A stretch of DNA of 32,724 nucleotides, taken from positions 1 through 32,724 of IMG/VR virus record IMGVR_UViG_3300045741_000184; one strand, written 5' to 3'. This DNA comes from a virus. A model generated the notes under the pieces. That model did no database searches. It was not told the origin of the DNA and saw only the letters and a list, made by a program, of their open reading frames with translations. This document shows, piece after piece, positions 21,728-29,920 of the stretch. Made by a program: the position numbers and the translations under genes. Every line of letters begins with the position of its first letter. Position 1 is the first letter of the stretch.

Positions 21728-22461
21728 ATGTGATCCTCAGGGCCGAAGGACCCAGAAAAGTCGTAATGTCCTACTCGCACTGAGCAATCTATACCGCAGC
21801 GGTAACCGAACTTGCGGGCCTTGGACCAAAACGTCAAATCTTGCGTCCCTATCCCCTTCCCGTCCTTGCCGTTGTAGGTCTCGAACCACGGCTTTTCGAT
21901 CTGCTTGTCCTTGAAGGTCTTCATGCGCCAGAGGTTAAAGCCCATACCCGTTCCATAACATTCCACCAGTCCACCGTTGGGATCAGGCGGCACTGGGCGG
22001 TAATTTACGAGCGGGTCTTTGATATCTCCCCATATCTGCGCCACGCCTTCAGGTCCCTTGGTGTAGTACAAACCACCGATGCAGGCCATCTCAGGGTGCG
22101 CTTCCATGCGCTCGAGTAACCGGATAACACCGTCTGCAGGCGGGCAGTTATCGGCTTCAATCGTAAGCAGGTACTCCCACTGACTTAAGTCAGGGTGCGC
22201 GAGGATCTGCTCGATAGCAGTGCTGTAAGCGTCCCCCACCTCCATGCCGGTAGCGAGTATCCTGCACACTCCGTTGTTTGGCGGGAAGGCAAGGTTCATC
22301 CAGGACAGCACGACCTTGGCGGCAATGAGATCGGCAGACGGCATGACAACGACAATTCGTTGTCGTTTCCAAGAACTGCCTCTCAATAATCTAGCTGAGG
22401 TTTTTTCTAGGTCTTTGTTGTGAGCCCCCGCAAAGTCTTGCACCATCAATTGTGGCTTCAT
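21721..22461 (-). CDS. GT-A (family 2-like) glycosyltransferase, 246 aa
   Basis: Features: RIVVVMPSADLIAAKVVLSWMNL at about 35-57 (nucleotide-sugar binding fold), EYLLTIEADNCPPADGVIRLL at 96-116 with EADN in the place of the metal-binding DxD, an ACIGGLYYTKG segment, GGLVECYGTGMGFNLWRM, and GTQDLTFWSKARKFGYRCGID near the C-terminus (D-x-x-F acceptor or base region). There is no membrane segment. It probably attaches a sugar to a virion or host surface component. The start ATGAAGCCACAATTGATGG repeats, with synonymous changes, a displaced start at 22923 beyond the endonuclease VII-like gene. Confidence 0.78.
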   Translation of the reverse strand: MKPQLMVQDFAGAHNKDLEKTSARLLRGSSWKRQRIVVVMPSADLIAAKVVLSWMNLAFPPNNGVCRILATGMEVGDAYSTAIEQILAHPDLSQWEYLLTIEADNCPPADGVIRLLERMEAHPEMACIGGLYYTKGPEGVAQIWGDIKDPLVNYRPVPPDPNGGLVECYGTGMGFNLWRMKTFKDKQIEKPWFETYNGKDGKGIGTQDLTFWSKARKFGYRCGIDCSVRVGHYDFSGSFGPEDHMW

Positions 22462-22865
22462 TTTTCACCCAAGTATTTAAGAGCCGTATTTAAAAATCCC
22501 GGTTTCTCAAGATGCCCGAGTGCAACGTTGCAACCAGAGCATAGAATCCCCCGAATCATCCCAGTTCTGTGGTCGTGATCAATCTGCGGCTTCAACGCCT
22601 TTTTCTCTCTGTCAAAAGTAATTTTGCAAATAGCACATTTATTGCCCTGTGCCGAAATGAGCTTTTCAATGGTCTCGATATCCGTGCCATAAAGCCTTTT
22701 CAGGTGAGACTTAACCCACTCCCTGGGATTAGCAGCTCGCTTGGCTTTCGCATAGGCGATCTTCTCAGCCCGATGTGATGCGTAGTACTTAAGCGCATAG
22801 GCCCGCTTCTTATAGCCATTAACCGCATACCAAGCTTTGTACTTGGAAGAATCATATCCTTTCAT
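22458..22865 (-). CDS. Endonuclease VII-like (T4 gp49 type) nuclease, 135 aa
   Basis: The C-terminal half carries the recombination endonuclease VII signature: NKCAICKITF (Cys77, Cys80), PQIDHDHRTGMIRGILCSGCN (DHDH at about 97-100, Cys109, Cys112) and ALGHLE. The N-terminal half is Lys/Ala/Tyr-rich (KAWYAVNGYKKRAYALKYYASHRAEKIAYAKAKRAANPREW in part), a common DNA-binding lead. T4 gp49 resolves branched DNA, while many free-standing phage members behave as mobile endonucleases. AT-rich composition and insertion at the start of the glycosyltransferase gene support mobility. It ends in an ATGA overlap with that gene. Confidence 0.88.
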   Translation of the reverse strand: MKGYDSSKYKAWYAVNGYKKRAYALKYYASHRAEKIAYAKAKRAANPREWVKSHLKRLYGTDIETIEKLISAQGNKCAICKITFDREKKALKPQIDHDHRTGMIRGILCSGCNVALGHLEKPGFLNTALKYLGEK

Positions 22866-22923
22866 TCTTCCATTCTATCACCACAGCTATCACCACAGCC
22901 TGAATCATCAACTGTGGTTTCAC
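22852..22923 (-). pseudogene. Displaced original start of the glycosyltransferase gene
   Basis: AAAGGAG followed five bases later by GTGAAACCACAGTTGATGA encodes (M)KPQLMIQ, almost the same peptide as the present glycosyltransferase start (MKPQLMVQ) but with different third codon positions. After eight codons the frame becomes unrelated (AVVIAVVIEWKNERI) and stops within the endonuclease gene start. It looks like the stump of the ancestral gene start left when the endonuclease cassette entered. It may still serve as a leader that couples translation to the endonuclease. Confidence 0.65.
22875..22898 (-). repeat. 12-bp tandem duplication at the cassette edge
   Basis: CTGTGGTGATAG occurs twice in direct succession on the minus strand, at the join between the displaced glycosyltransferase start and the endonuclease VII-like gene. 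It may mark repair of a break at insertion. Confidence 0.7.
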
Positions 22924-22933
22924 GCCCGCTCCT

Positions 22934-23497
22934 TTACGCTGTAAGCCATGCCACCGGCCAGATATCCGTGCCCGCAGCCCAACTGCTGATTCCAGCCCCT
23001 GAGCTATCTACTGATGAGTACCAGATGCCCGGATACCCGCTTGATAGATCCGTGTCAGTGATGCTGAAAAATACAACATTGTTCTTTGAACATCTCATCG
23101 ATGAGCCGATAATCTCGATCTTCAAGCTATCCCCATTGGCAAATACCGGCGTCGTGCCAGTAGTGGCAGTGTTAGTGCCATTCACGTACTTGATCCATTG
23201 CCAACCCGCTTGACTACCCGATATGGCATAGCCTGATTGCGTGCTATTCGATACCCGTATAGCAGGACCGTAACCGGCATAGAAATGCGCTGCTGTCGGG
23301 TTTGACAGCACCGTGGAGGCCCACTGGTTTGTCAGTGACCCTGAGGTGGTGTTGTAGTACATATCATCCGCAGCCAGACTGCTCACCAAACACACATTGC
23401 TGGTAATCCTGAAGTTCGCCGGGAATACTGCATTCCCCCACGGTGAGCTTAAAGGCCCATCGGCGCGGGTGAAATTATCGGTTGCCAGCACCCCCAT
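22934..23497 (-). CDS. Concanavalin-like (LamG-type) carbohydrate-binding protein, 187 aa
   Basis: The N-terminus LATDNFTRADGPLSSPWG and the later strand pattern (AGYGPAIRVSNSTQSGYAIS ... GWQWIKYVNG ... FANGDSLKIEIIGSSMRCSKNNVVFFSITDTDLSSGYPGIWYSS) are typical of a beta-jelly-roll lectin or glucanase fold often seen in phage fibres. No catalytic acid pair is evident, so binding rather than cleavage is more likely. It directly follows the 1021-aa fibre-like gene with its ATG adjoining the fibre stop, which suggests a partner protein on the virion surface. Confidence 0.65.
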   Translation of the reverse strand: MGVLATDNFTRADGPLSSPWGNAVFPANFRITSNVCLVSSLAADDMYYNTTSGSLTNQWASTVLSNPTAAHFYAGYGPAIRVSNSTQSGYAISGSQAGWQWIKYVNGTNTATTGTTPVFANGDSLKIEIIGSSMRCSKNNVVFFSITDTDLSSGYPGIWYSSVDSSGAGISSWAAGTDIWPVAWLTA

Positions 23498-26400
23498 CTA
23501 TGCGTTCCTGAACACCAGCGCGATATTAGCGGCTGACAAGGCTGCTGCGGTCTGCACAATAGCCGATATCGACAATGCTCCAGGCATACCTGTAGACGCC
23601 ACGCTGTAACATCCCATTGCCCCCCACAACTGCCCGGTAGTGGCATTGGTGGTCGAAGCCATATCCGCATACTGCGAAGCGGTCTGGATATCATTCCCAC
23701 CGTATATCGACTGGGTAAGGCTGACGGCAGTACCCGCAGTGATGTAGTTCACCCCGACGTAATACTCGCCAGGCTGCATGTTGACGTTGACCGGGACCGA
23801 CACGTAGCGAACAGCCGCCTGCGATAACTGCGTCTGTCCCGCTGTGTTCGAGGCCATAGTCCAGGTGGTCTGTGTCGAACCGCTCGACAGCGAGGACAAG
23901 CTGGCACCGTTCTTGGTGTAGATAACCGCGTAACGGGACTCTTGCAGCGTCTGGGTTCCCGCTCCAGCCGTAGTCGAAAACGACATGCCAATCAGCATAT
24001 CCATGCGGCTCGCGGTGAGAAACGCCTGCTGATCGACATAGCGAAAGGTCATCGAAGCATTCGTCGGAGACACGACTGCCGTAACCTGTTCATCAGCGGG
24101 CAGAATCATCCGCGTCAGGTACGGCTGCACCATCGACAAGCCGGCGCTATTTCCTGTGGCGCTCCACGCTCCCGTGGTGCTGCCAGTCGTGAAGCCAGTC
24201 CCCATCAGGCTGTTTGCGTTGATGCTCAACGCAATGCTGCTGCTGTCGGCCGTCAGGGTAAGGGCAATGTTACCTGTCTTGGCAGTGCCTGTGCCGACAC
24301 CCGCGAGACTCAGGCCATTGAATGATATGCCTTGGCTATTGGCCGTAATTGAAGCTCGCCCTGTAATCGCCGCTCCAGAGCCAACTAGATCCAATCCGTT
24401 GAACGATATACCCGCACTGCCCAGCGTAATCGACGCGCCGCCGGTAATGGTCGTGCCTGTTCCCACGTTGAACAAAAGGGAACCATTGCTCACACCCACC
24501 GCAGCCATGCCACCGCCCGAGAGCGTGACAGCATCTAGGTTCTGTGTGCCTGAAGATGCCTGCGTCGTGTTGCCCGCAGCGAAGAACGAACCGCGCAGTT
24601 CCGCTAGGGCTACCTGCCCGACTGTGTTCGTCCAACTGGCATAAGCGTTATTCGAGAAGTTCAGCGTGCCAAAGCTACTTGACCCGCCCGAAGCACTAAA
24701 TGCCGGAGCCGGTACGCCGATGCTAATAGTGCTGGCATTGGTGCTGATCGAGACAATGCCCGTGGCCGACAGGCTCGAAGTGGCCGGCACTGATAGCACA
24801 ATCTGGCTGTTATTGGTGCCAGAAAGCGTCATGTTAAGGCCCGACAAGCCTATGGTTGACCCCGTAGCTGTCGTGTTGCCTGCGGTGTTGTTGCCCAGCA
24901 GGTTGAAGGCGTTGGATTCCTGCGCCGCACCTGGTGTGGGCGCATACCAGATGATGCTATTGGAAGTCTGCGACAGCGTGATGTTCGAGCCGGCATAAAA
25001 GCCTAGCGTCGTACTCAACCAGCTGGTCGTGGCACCACCCGTGCCGCCGCCAAAGGTGCTGGTTCCGACCGATACGATGTTGTAGCCATCGCCACCGCCG
25101 GCGGTAAGCCACTTTGGAACACCCAGGCTTAGGCCCGATGTATTCAGCGTGGCGGCAAGATCGCTCCCTGCCGTCGATGCAGTGGTGACTCCCGTACCCG
25201 CATAGGTCGTGGCAATGCTGGCCTGGATCGCAGGCCCTGCTGCAGTGACGAAACTCACCCCATTGACGTTCGAGAACGACAGGGTGCTGAAATTCACCGA
25301 CCCATTCGCTGCACTGGCATTGACCGGCTGTACAGTCTGCGCCGGGAATGTGGCCGTCGCATACACCTGGCTGTTGTTGCTTAACGAGAAACTGACGTTC
25401 CCGTTATTGCTGAACGACAGGTTCGGCACGGTGTAGGACGTATTGGCAGCACTCACCGTGAGCGTCTGTGCCTGCACAGACTGCGCCGCATACGTTGTTA
25501 TCCAGGCCGGGACCCCTAAGCTCAACCCCGCCGTATCATGCGTGCCTGCAAGCTGCGATCCTGCCGTGGCACCGGTGGTAAACCCACTCCTGGGGATGTT
25601 CCCTGAGGCTTGCGTCTGTACGCTCTGGGCAAATGATGCTGTGGCGTAAACCTGAGAGTTGTTGCTCAGGCTGAAGCTCACGTTATTAGCGTTGCTAAAG
25701 CTAAGGTTCGGGACCGTATAGCTGGTATTCGCCGCACTGACAGTCAGGGTCTGAGCCTGTACCGTCTGTGCAACGTAGGTCGTGATGTAGGGCGGTACGG
25801 CGAGCGTCATGCCCGTCGTGTTGTTCGTCCCCACAATCACTACACCATTGGTGGTCGTGGTCGCAAAGCCCGTTGCCCCGATGTTCCCTGATGCCTGAGT
25901 CTGTACCGTCTGGGTCGTCAGCCAGTTAGGTACCCCAAGGCTCAGGCCATTGGTGCTGTTAGTTCCTACCAGCACCGCACCAGCGGTAGTGGTCGAAGTA
26001 AACCCAGTGCCTGCTATCGCCCCCGAGGCTTGCGTCTGTACGCTTTGCGAAAAACTCCCCACAACCCCCTGTCCAGTGGTAGACAGGAACGTGAAGTTGT
26101 TCGAGTTGAAGAACTGGAACGTACCACTGGTATAGGTGGTATTCGGAAGCTGTACCGCGGCTATACCTGCAGCAGCTCCCGGCTGAACCGTCGCCGTTAT
26201 GTTCCCGGCGTTATCCAGCCCGAAACTGATCCCATTGGCATTGCTAAAGACTACGGTTCCGGTGTTCTGGCTATTGGCACCGGCCGATATGGCTACATTG
26301 CTACCTCCTGGGACTATGCTTCCCGTTATGGTCTGTCCGTTGAACCCGAAACTCACGCCATTGGCGTTGCTGAAGACCGCCGTGCCACTGGTGATGCTGT

Positions 26401-26563
26401 TGACCCCATCGTACAGGGCCACTCCTCCACCGCCTGCCCCAAGAGGGACAAGCGAGCCAGCAGGGCCTACAACAGCAGTCTGGTTTGTTCCACTCCAGCC
26501 GACATTCAGGAACCCACCAGGATTCCCGCTGCTTTGAGTGGCAGGGCCTTTAGGTGTCGTCAT
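23498..26563 (-). CDS. Long repeat-rich fibre-like virion protein, 1021 aa
   Basis: It is almost entirely Ser/Thr/Asn/Gly beta repeats. FSNANGVSFG-type units recur from residue 63 on. A unit VQTQASG-I--GF-TTT-G--LVGT--T-GLSLGVP-WL-T recurs at about 175, 220, 315 and 455. A 45-residue block is present twice (266-310 and 361-405). The C-terminal 200 residues (819-1021) form a distinct domain shared with the 240-aa protein at 27032. This build suggests a trimeric fibre ending in a binding or trimerisation domain. Unusually, it lies between portal and capsid genes. The start overlaps the preceding gene by 14 bases. Confidence 0.72.
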   Translation of the reverse strand: MTTPKGPATQSSGNPGGFLNVGWSGTNQTAVVGPAGSLVPLGAGGGGVALYDGVNSITSGTAVFSNANGVSFGFNGQTITGSIVPGGSNVAISAGANSQNTGTVVFSNANGISFGLDNAGNITATVQPGAAAGIAAVQLPNTTYTSGTFQFFNSNNFTFLSTTGQGVVGSFSQSVQTQASGAIAGTGFTSTTTAGAVLVGTNSTNGLSLGVPNWLTTQTVQTQASGNIGATGFATTTTNGVVIVGTNNTTGMTLAVPPYITTYVAQTVQAQTLTVSAANTSYTVPNLSFSNANNVSFSLSNNSQVYATASFAQSVQTQASGNIPRSGFTTGATAGSQLAGTHDTAGLSLGVPAWITTYAAQSVQAQTLTVSAANTSYTVPNLSFSNNGNVSFSLSNNSQVYATATFPAQTVQPVNASAANGSVNFSTLSFSNVNGVSFVTAAGPAIQASIATTYAGTGVTTASTAGSDLAATLNTSGLSLGVPKWLTAGGGDGYNIVSVGTSTFGGGTGGATTSWLSTTLGFYAGSNITLSQTSNSIIWYAPTPGAAQESNAFNLLGNNTAGNTTATGSTIGLSGLNMTLSGTNNSQIVLSVPATSSLSATGIVSISTNASTISIGVPAPAFSASGGSSSFGTLNFSNNAYASWTNTVGQVALAELRGSFFAAGNTTQASSGTQNLDAVTLSGGGMAAVGVSNGSLLFNVGTGTTITGGASITLGSAGISFNGLDLVGSGAAITGRASITANSQGISFNGLSLAGVGTGTAKTGNIALTLTADSSSIALSINANSLMGTGFTTGSTTGAWSATGNSAGLSMVQPYLTRMILPADEQVTAVVSPTNASMTFRYVDQQAFLTASRMDMLIGMSFSTTAGAGTQTLQESRYAVIYTKNGASLSSLSSGSTQTTWTMASNTAGQTQLSQAAVRYVSVPVNVNMQPGEYYVGVNYITAGTAVSLTQSIYGGNDIQTASQYADMASTTNATTGQLWGAMGCYSVASTGMPGALSISAIVQTAAALSAANIALVFRNA
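25349..25768 (-). repeat. Protein-level repeats inside the fibre gene
   Basis: The blocks 25634-25768 and 25349-25483 encode nearly the same 45 residues (starting VQAQTLTVSAANTSYTVP), but their DNA differs at many third positions. Conservation of the peptide with drift of the DNA indicates selection on the repeat unit and an older duplication rather than recent slippage. Confidence 0.75.
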
Positions 26564-27029
26564 GCTTGCCGTCTTCCTTCAGGAAGAACCGGGGCACATA
26601 ACCTTCCAACTTGTCTCCCGCTGCCTGTGGAGCGCCCGTGGGCACGTTCTCGCTCACCCCATACACCTCAACTGCACTCGTCTGTGCCGCCAGCGCCACT
26701 GGTTTTGCATCAGCCCTGGCAGTCTCCACGCACTGCACCGCCTCGCGCTCTAGCTCTGTTCCACGTGGAACCAAGCCAATCGCACTGACACTCTCGGGCA
26801 TGACAAACCTATCGACATGCCCTGCCAACTTGTCCCCGGCAGCTGTCAAAGCCATATCTTGGGCAGCATTGGCGCGCACCTCGAGCCTTTCCTGGATGTT
26901 CTCATTGCCTACGGCTAAGGGGGTCGCGGGTGCGCGCTCGCTCTTCGGGATCGGATAGGCGTACTCCTCCCGACTGTTGTGCGTGACCCGCGTGGGCAAA
27001 TCCCCAACCCCAAGGCTCGAATTGACCAT
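26550..27029 (-). CDS. Hypothetical protein with an internal duplication, 159 aa
   Basis: It is polar, charged and poor in Ser/Thr, unlike its fibre-like neighbours. Two copies of AAGDKL-G-V-RF occur (AAGDKLAGHVDRFVM at about 63-77, AAGDKLEGYVPRFFL at 136-150), separated by an Ala/Glu helical linker. The start lies two bases after the stop of the 240-aa gene and its end overlaps the fibre start. It could be a fibre adaptor or chaperone, given its place between two fibre-type genes. No family is recognised. Confidence 0.6.
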   Translation of the reverse strand: MVNSSLGVGDLPTRVTHNSREEYAYPIPKSERAPATPLAVGNENIQERLEVRANAAQDMALTAAGDKLAGHVDRFVMPESVSAIGLVPRGTELEREAVQCVETARADAKPVALAAQTSAVEVYGVSENVPTGAPQAAGDKLEGYVPRFFLKEDGKHDDT

Positions 27030-27031
27030 TG

Positions 27032-27754
27032 CTAGTAGTTACGCATCACGAAGGCGAAGTTACCCGCGAGTGCATTGGCACCGGTCTGGTTGATCGCCGT
27101 GATGGGCGCTGTAACAGGCAGTGCCCCAGTGCTTGCGCTGTAAACACCCCAACCACCCACAAGGTTGGTCGAGGCATTGGTAACGGCATTGAGTTCCGCA
27201 TAGTTGGTAGCCGTCTGGTTGGTCAAGGCCGCCTGGATCGACATGCTCCATGCCAAAGCGGTGGTCGAAAGACCCACACTTGAGCTGTTTGTCGATACAC
27301 CGAATGCCACCAGATATTCGCCAGCGCCCATGTTGATGTTCACCGGGACCGAAATCGGTCTCACGGCGGCCGTAATGAGCTGCGTGCTGCCGGCGCTATT
27401 GGATGCCGCGGTAAAGGAAATGGTCTGCGAACCACCGGAAAGCAGCGATATGGCATTAGTGGAACCTGCCGAATTGGTGCTCTGGAAGGTTTGGTAGATG
27501 CCGCCAATCGCGGTAGCCAGGAAGGCTCCCGTGTTGGTGGTGGCCGAGCTTGCGATTGCCATATTGAACAGGCAGTCCAAGCGCGTGGCACTCACCGGCA
27601 TCAGCGCGTTGTAGTACTGGAAGGAAAGCGAACCGTTGGTGAAGGCCGCGCCGTTGGTAAAGCCAGCTGGGTAGATGACTCTTTGCGCGGGCCCGGTTGA
27701 AATGTAAAGTTCTGTATTGGGTATGCCGGCTACTGCCGGTCCTGGATTTGCCAT
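27032..27754 (-). CDS. Fibre-type protein sharing the C-terminal domain of the 1021-aa protein, 240 aa
   Basis: From about residue 50 on it aligns by eye with the C-terminal 200 residues of the 1021-aa protein. Shared features are SATRLDCLF / TASRMDMLI, a SLLSGGSQTISFTAASNSAGSTQL / SSGSTQTTWTMASNTAGQTQL block, AAVRPISVPVNINMGAGEYLV / AAVRYVSVPVNVNMQPGEYYV, and FAFVMRNY / IALVFRNA ends. A short N-terminal leader (GPAVAGIPNTELYISTGPAQRVIYPAG) replaces the repeats. It directly follows the portal gene with AGGAG upstream. It may form a short fibre or compete for the same partner as the long fibre. Confidence 0.7.
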   Translation of the reverse strand: MANPGPAVAGIPNTELYISTGPAQRVIYPAGFTNGAAFTNGSLSFQYYNALMPVSATRLDCLFNMAIASSATTNTGAFLATAIGGIYQTFQSTNSAGSTNAISLLSGGSQTISFTAASNSAGSTQLITAAVRPISVPVNINMGAGEYLVAFGVSTNSSSVGLSTTALAWSMSIQAALTNQTATNYAELNAVTNASTNLVGGWGVYSASTGALPVTAPITAINQTGANALAGNFAFVMRNY

Positions 27755-27766
27755 CTGAGTAAACTC

Positions 27767-29920
27767 CTAAGGGGTTGATTTTTCCACTCGTTCGGCAGCC
27801 TTGGCCGTCTCTTTGGCCAGTTCCTTCTGGTGTGCTGCCTCGGCGTGGGTGTTCATGATCTGCGCGGCGGCTCCAATCTCGGCCACCGCTATGCTCGCCT
27901 GAGCCCTGGTGTGCGTATCGACCATCTTGGTGTGGCTCGAGACCACAGCATCGTGAGCCTTGGTATCCGTTCTCAGCTTTTCCTTTTCAAGCTCAGTTTT
28001 CATCCAACCCTGTTCAATGGAGCCTTTGTACTTCAACTCTAGCTGTGCGTGCTGCAATGCCTGCTGCAATTGAGTCACTTGCTGCTGCATGGCAGTTACG
28101 ATGTTCTTAGCCTGTTCTGGCAAGCCTTCCATGACCTTCTGCAACCCCTGGGGCGTCTGGGGCATTACCCTGTCGGCAAGCTCCTGCGCCCCCACGAAAT
28201 CAAGCGACCTTAGGAACACATCCGCACCCACTTTGGTGATCACTTCACCCACGGGTGTCTTCATAAGATCGATCATCATTTCGGCCGATTCCATCCGCCT
28301 GGTCTCATACCCAGGCCCGGTATCCATTACCACGTCATACCGTCCCACCGTCACGTCGTTCTTGATGCGGTTTACCGTAGGATCGCGTTGATTAATCGCA
28401 ACCACGCTGGGAGTTCCATCATCTCCGATGATGCGCTGCATCCTTTCCTCGGAGTAGTAATGAGGGATGAGGTCCAGCAGAAGGCGACCGGTATGGCATA
28501 TGGCTCTGGTCTGATTGTCGTAGTACTGGAAGTGCCCAATGTCGGACAGGGCAGCGCGTTCCCGTAAGGCTTTGCCACTGATGACCTCCCCTACCTTGTC
28601 CTGGCCGGGTTCATGCGGCATACCGGCGAGAGCCATTAAGTCTTTGGCTGCGGACTCTGCGGCGTTCACGAACCCGGCCGGGATCGCTACCGGCTCGACC
28701 CGCATCGGGGGAGGAAGCGGGGTCTTCGAGCCGTCTGGCTGTTCGATGAAGCCAGGATTGTATGTGAGGTGTGAGTACGGTTTCTGGTTGGCATCGTTCC
28801 ACTCAGGATGCCCGTCAAAGTGCTGTGTCGTGCCGATCCAGGGGGCAAGTGAGGATAAGGCTATGGCCTCGGTCTCCTTTGTCCTCCAGTAGTTGTACAT
28901 CCTTGCGGCGTCCATCATGTCCCGCACCATTCCGCGGCGTCTGATTTGGCCGTTCAGGTGCAGGACATTGCCCTCGCAGCGGATGACCGGTATCCACTTC
29001 CCAGGCAGTTCCGTGTGCTGCACAACGCTAGATCCGTTGAGGCGAAACCACTCAACCTGACGGCGGTATGTGGGACGGCGAATCTCACGGCCCCGTAGGT
29101 CGAGCGCAGGCGTAATTCTAGCAGCCTCGAACGCATCCCGATTGCGGTTGTAATCACTACCATACATGGAGCGTCCATCAGATAGTTTGATGAGCACGTC
29201 CTTGCGCTTGGCAATGCGGAAATACTCCGCGAGCCTGATTTCTTCCTTTGTTTCCCAGTCGGCAAGCTGATCCCCCTGTGCCCCTTCACGCCACTCGCTT
29301 TGTTCTTCCTTCGGGTACTTCCTTTGAAACTCGGAGCGTTTCATCTTCTCCGAGAGGATGCACCATTCCATATCCTCGCCCGCAGGTAACATGGCGGCAG
29401 GGTCCATGTACACGGTAAATGTGTTTGGTATCGCTAAGAGCTTCAGCTCCTGCTCGAAGCTATCCTCATCGATGTACTCTGAAAGCACCCGCCAGTAGCC
29501 CCAGCCGATCTTTACCGCGCTCTCCCCACCCGTATCGTAGGCTGTGGCCCCATCGCTACGTGTTTCGATGTGGCGTATGAGGCCGCCTATCTTTTTAGCC
29601 AGGTCCACATCCGCACCATCCCCAACAGGATGCACTTTGATCCTGGGGCGCTGCTGGCGCATGTTGTTCACCACGCGCTTGACCATCGTGCGGGTGTGGT
29701 TGATCGTCAAGGTGGGACGGCGCATGACCTTACGCATGTTGTACAGGTCATCAGGCCATTGGTTCCCATCTTCAAATTCCAAATCCGCCACGGCCCTGAT
29801 TCTGTTTTCACTTTCGGCCTGTTGACAGATCCTTAGGCGTTCGGCTGCTTCTGCGAAGATAGCTGCAAAATCATCAGACGCCGCCGGCTGATCATTAGTA
29901 CGCTCAGGACTCACAGGCAT
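27767..29920 (-). CDS. Portal protein, P22 gp1-like, 717 aa
   Basis: The length (P22 portal is 725 aa), the position directly after the terminase, and conserved segments support this: EDGNQWPDDLYNMRKVMRRPTLTINHTRTMVKRVVNNMRQQRPRIKV near residues 50-98, GWGYWRVLSEYIDEDSFEQEL, NTFTVYMDPAAM, EVISGKALRERAALSD, and a C-terminal coiled-coil tail (about 620-717, MQQQVTQLQQALQHAQLELKYKG), the barrel region of P22-type portals. Twelve copies form the DNA entry ring. Its ATG overlaps the end of the HNH gene, and only a weak ribosome-binding site is visible. Confidence 0.92.
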   Translation of the reverse strand: MPVSPERTNDQPAASDDFAAIFAEAAERLRICQQAESENRIRAVADLEFEDGNQWPDDLYNMRKVMRRPTLTINHTRTMVKRVVNNMRQQRPRIKVHPVGDGADVDLAKKIGGLIRHIETRSDGATAYDTGGESAVKIGWGYWRVLSEYIDEDSFEQELKLLAIPNTFTVYMDPAAMLPAGEDMEWCILSEKMKRSEFQRKYPKEEQSEWREGAQGDQLADWETKEEIRLAEYFRIAKRKDVLIKLSDGRSMYGSDYNRNRDAFEAARITPALDLRGREIRRPTYRRQVEWFRLNGSSVVQHTELPGKWIPVIRCEGNVLHLNGQIRRRGMVRDMMDAARMYNYWRTKETEAIALSSLAPWIGTTQHFDGHPEWNDANQKPYSHLTYNPGFIEQPDGSKTPLPPPMRVEPVAIPAGFVNAAESAAKDLMALAGMPHEPGQDKVGEVISGKALRERAALSDIGHFQYYDNQTRAICHTGRLLLDLIPHYYSEERMQRIIGDDGTPSVVAINQRDPTVNRIKNDVTVGRYDVVMDTGPGYETRRMESAEMMIDLMKTPVGEVITKVGADVFLRSLDFVGAQELADRVMPQTPQGLQKVMEGLPEQAKNIVTAMQQQVTQLQQALQHAQLELKYKGSIEQGWMKTELEKEKLRTDTKAHDAVVSSHTKMVDTHTRAQASIAVAEIGAAAQIMNTHAEAAHQKELAKETAKAAERVEKSTP

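Noticed and set aside
20927-21733. 268-codon plus-strand frame opposite the sugar dehydratase
   Set aside because: It is antisense to a clear SDR enzyme with intact motifs, and it has no RBS or recognisable domain.
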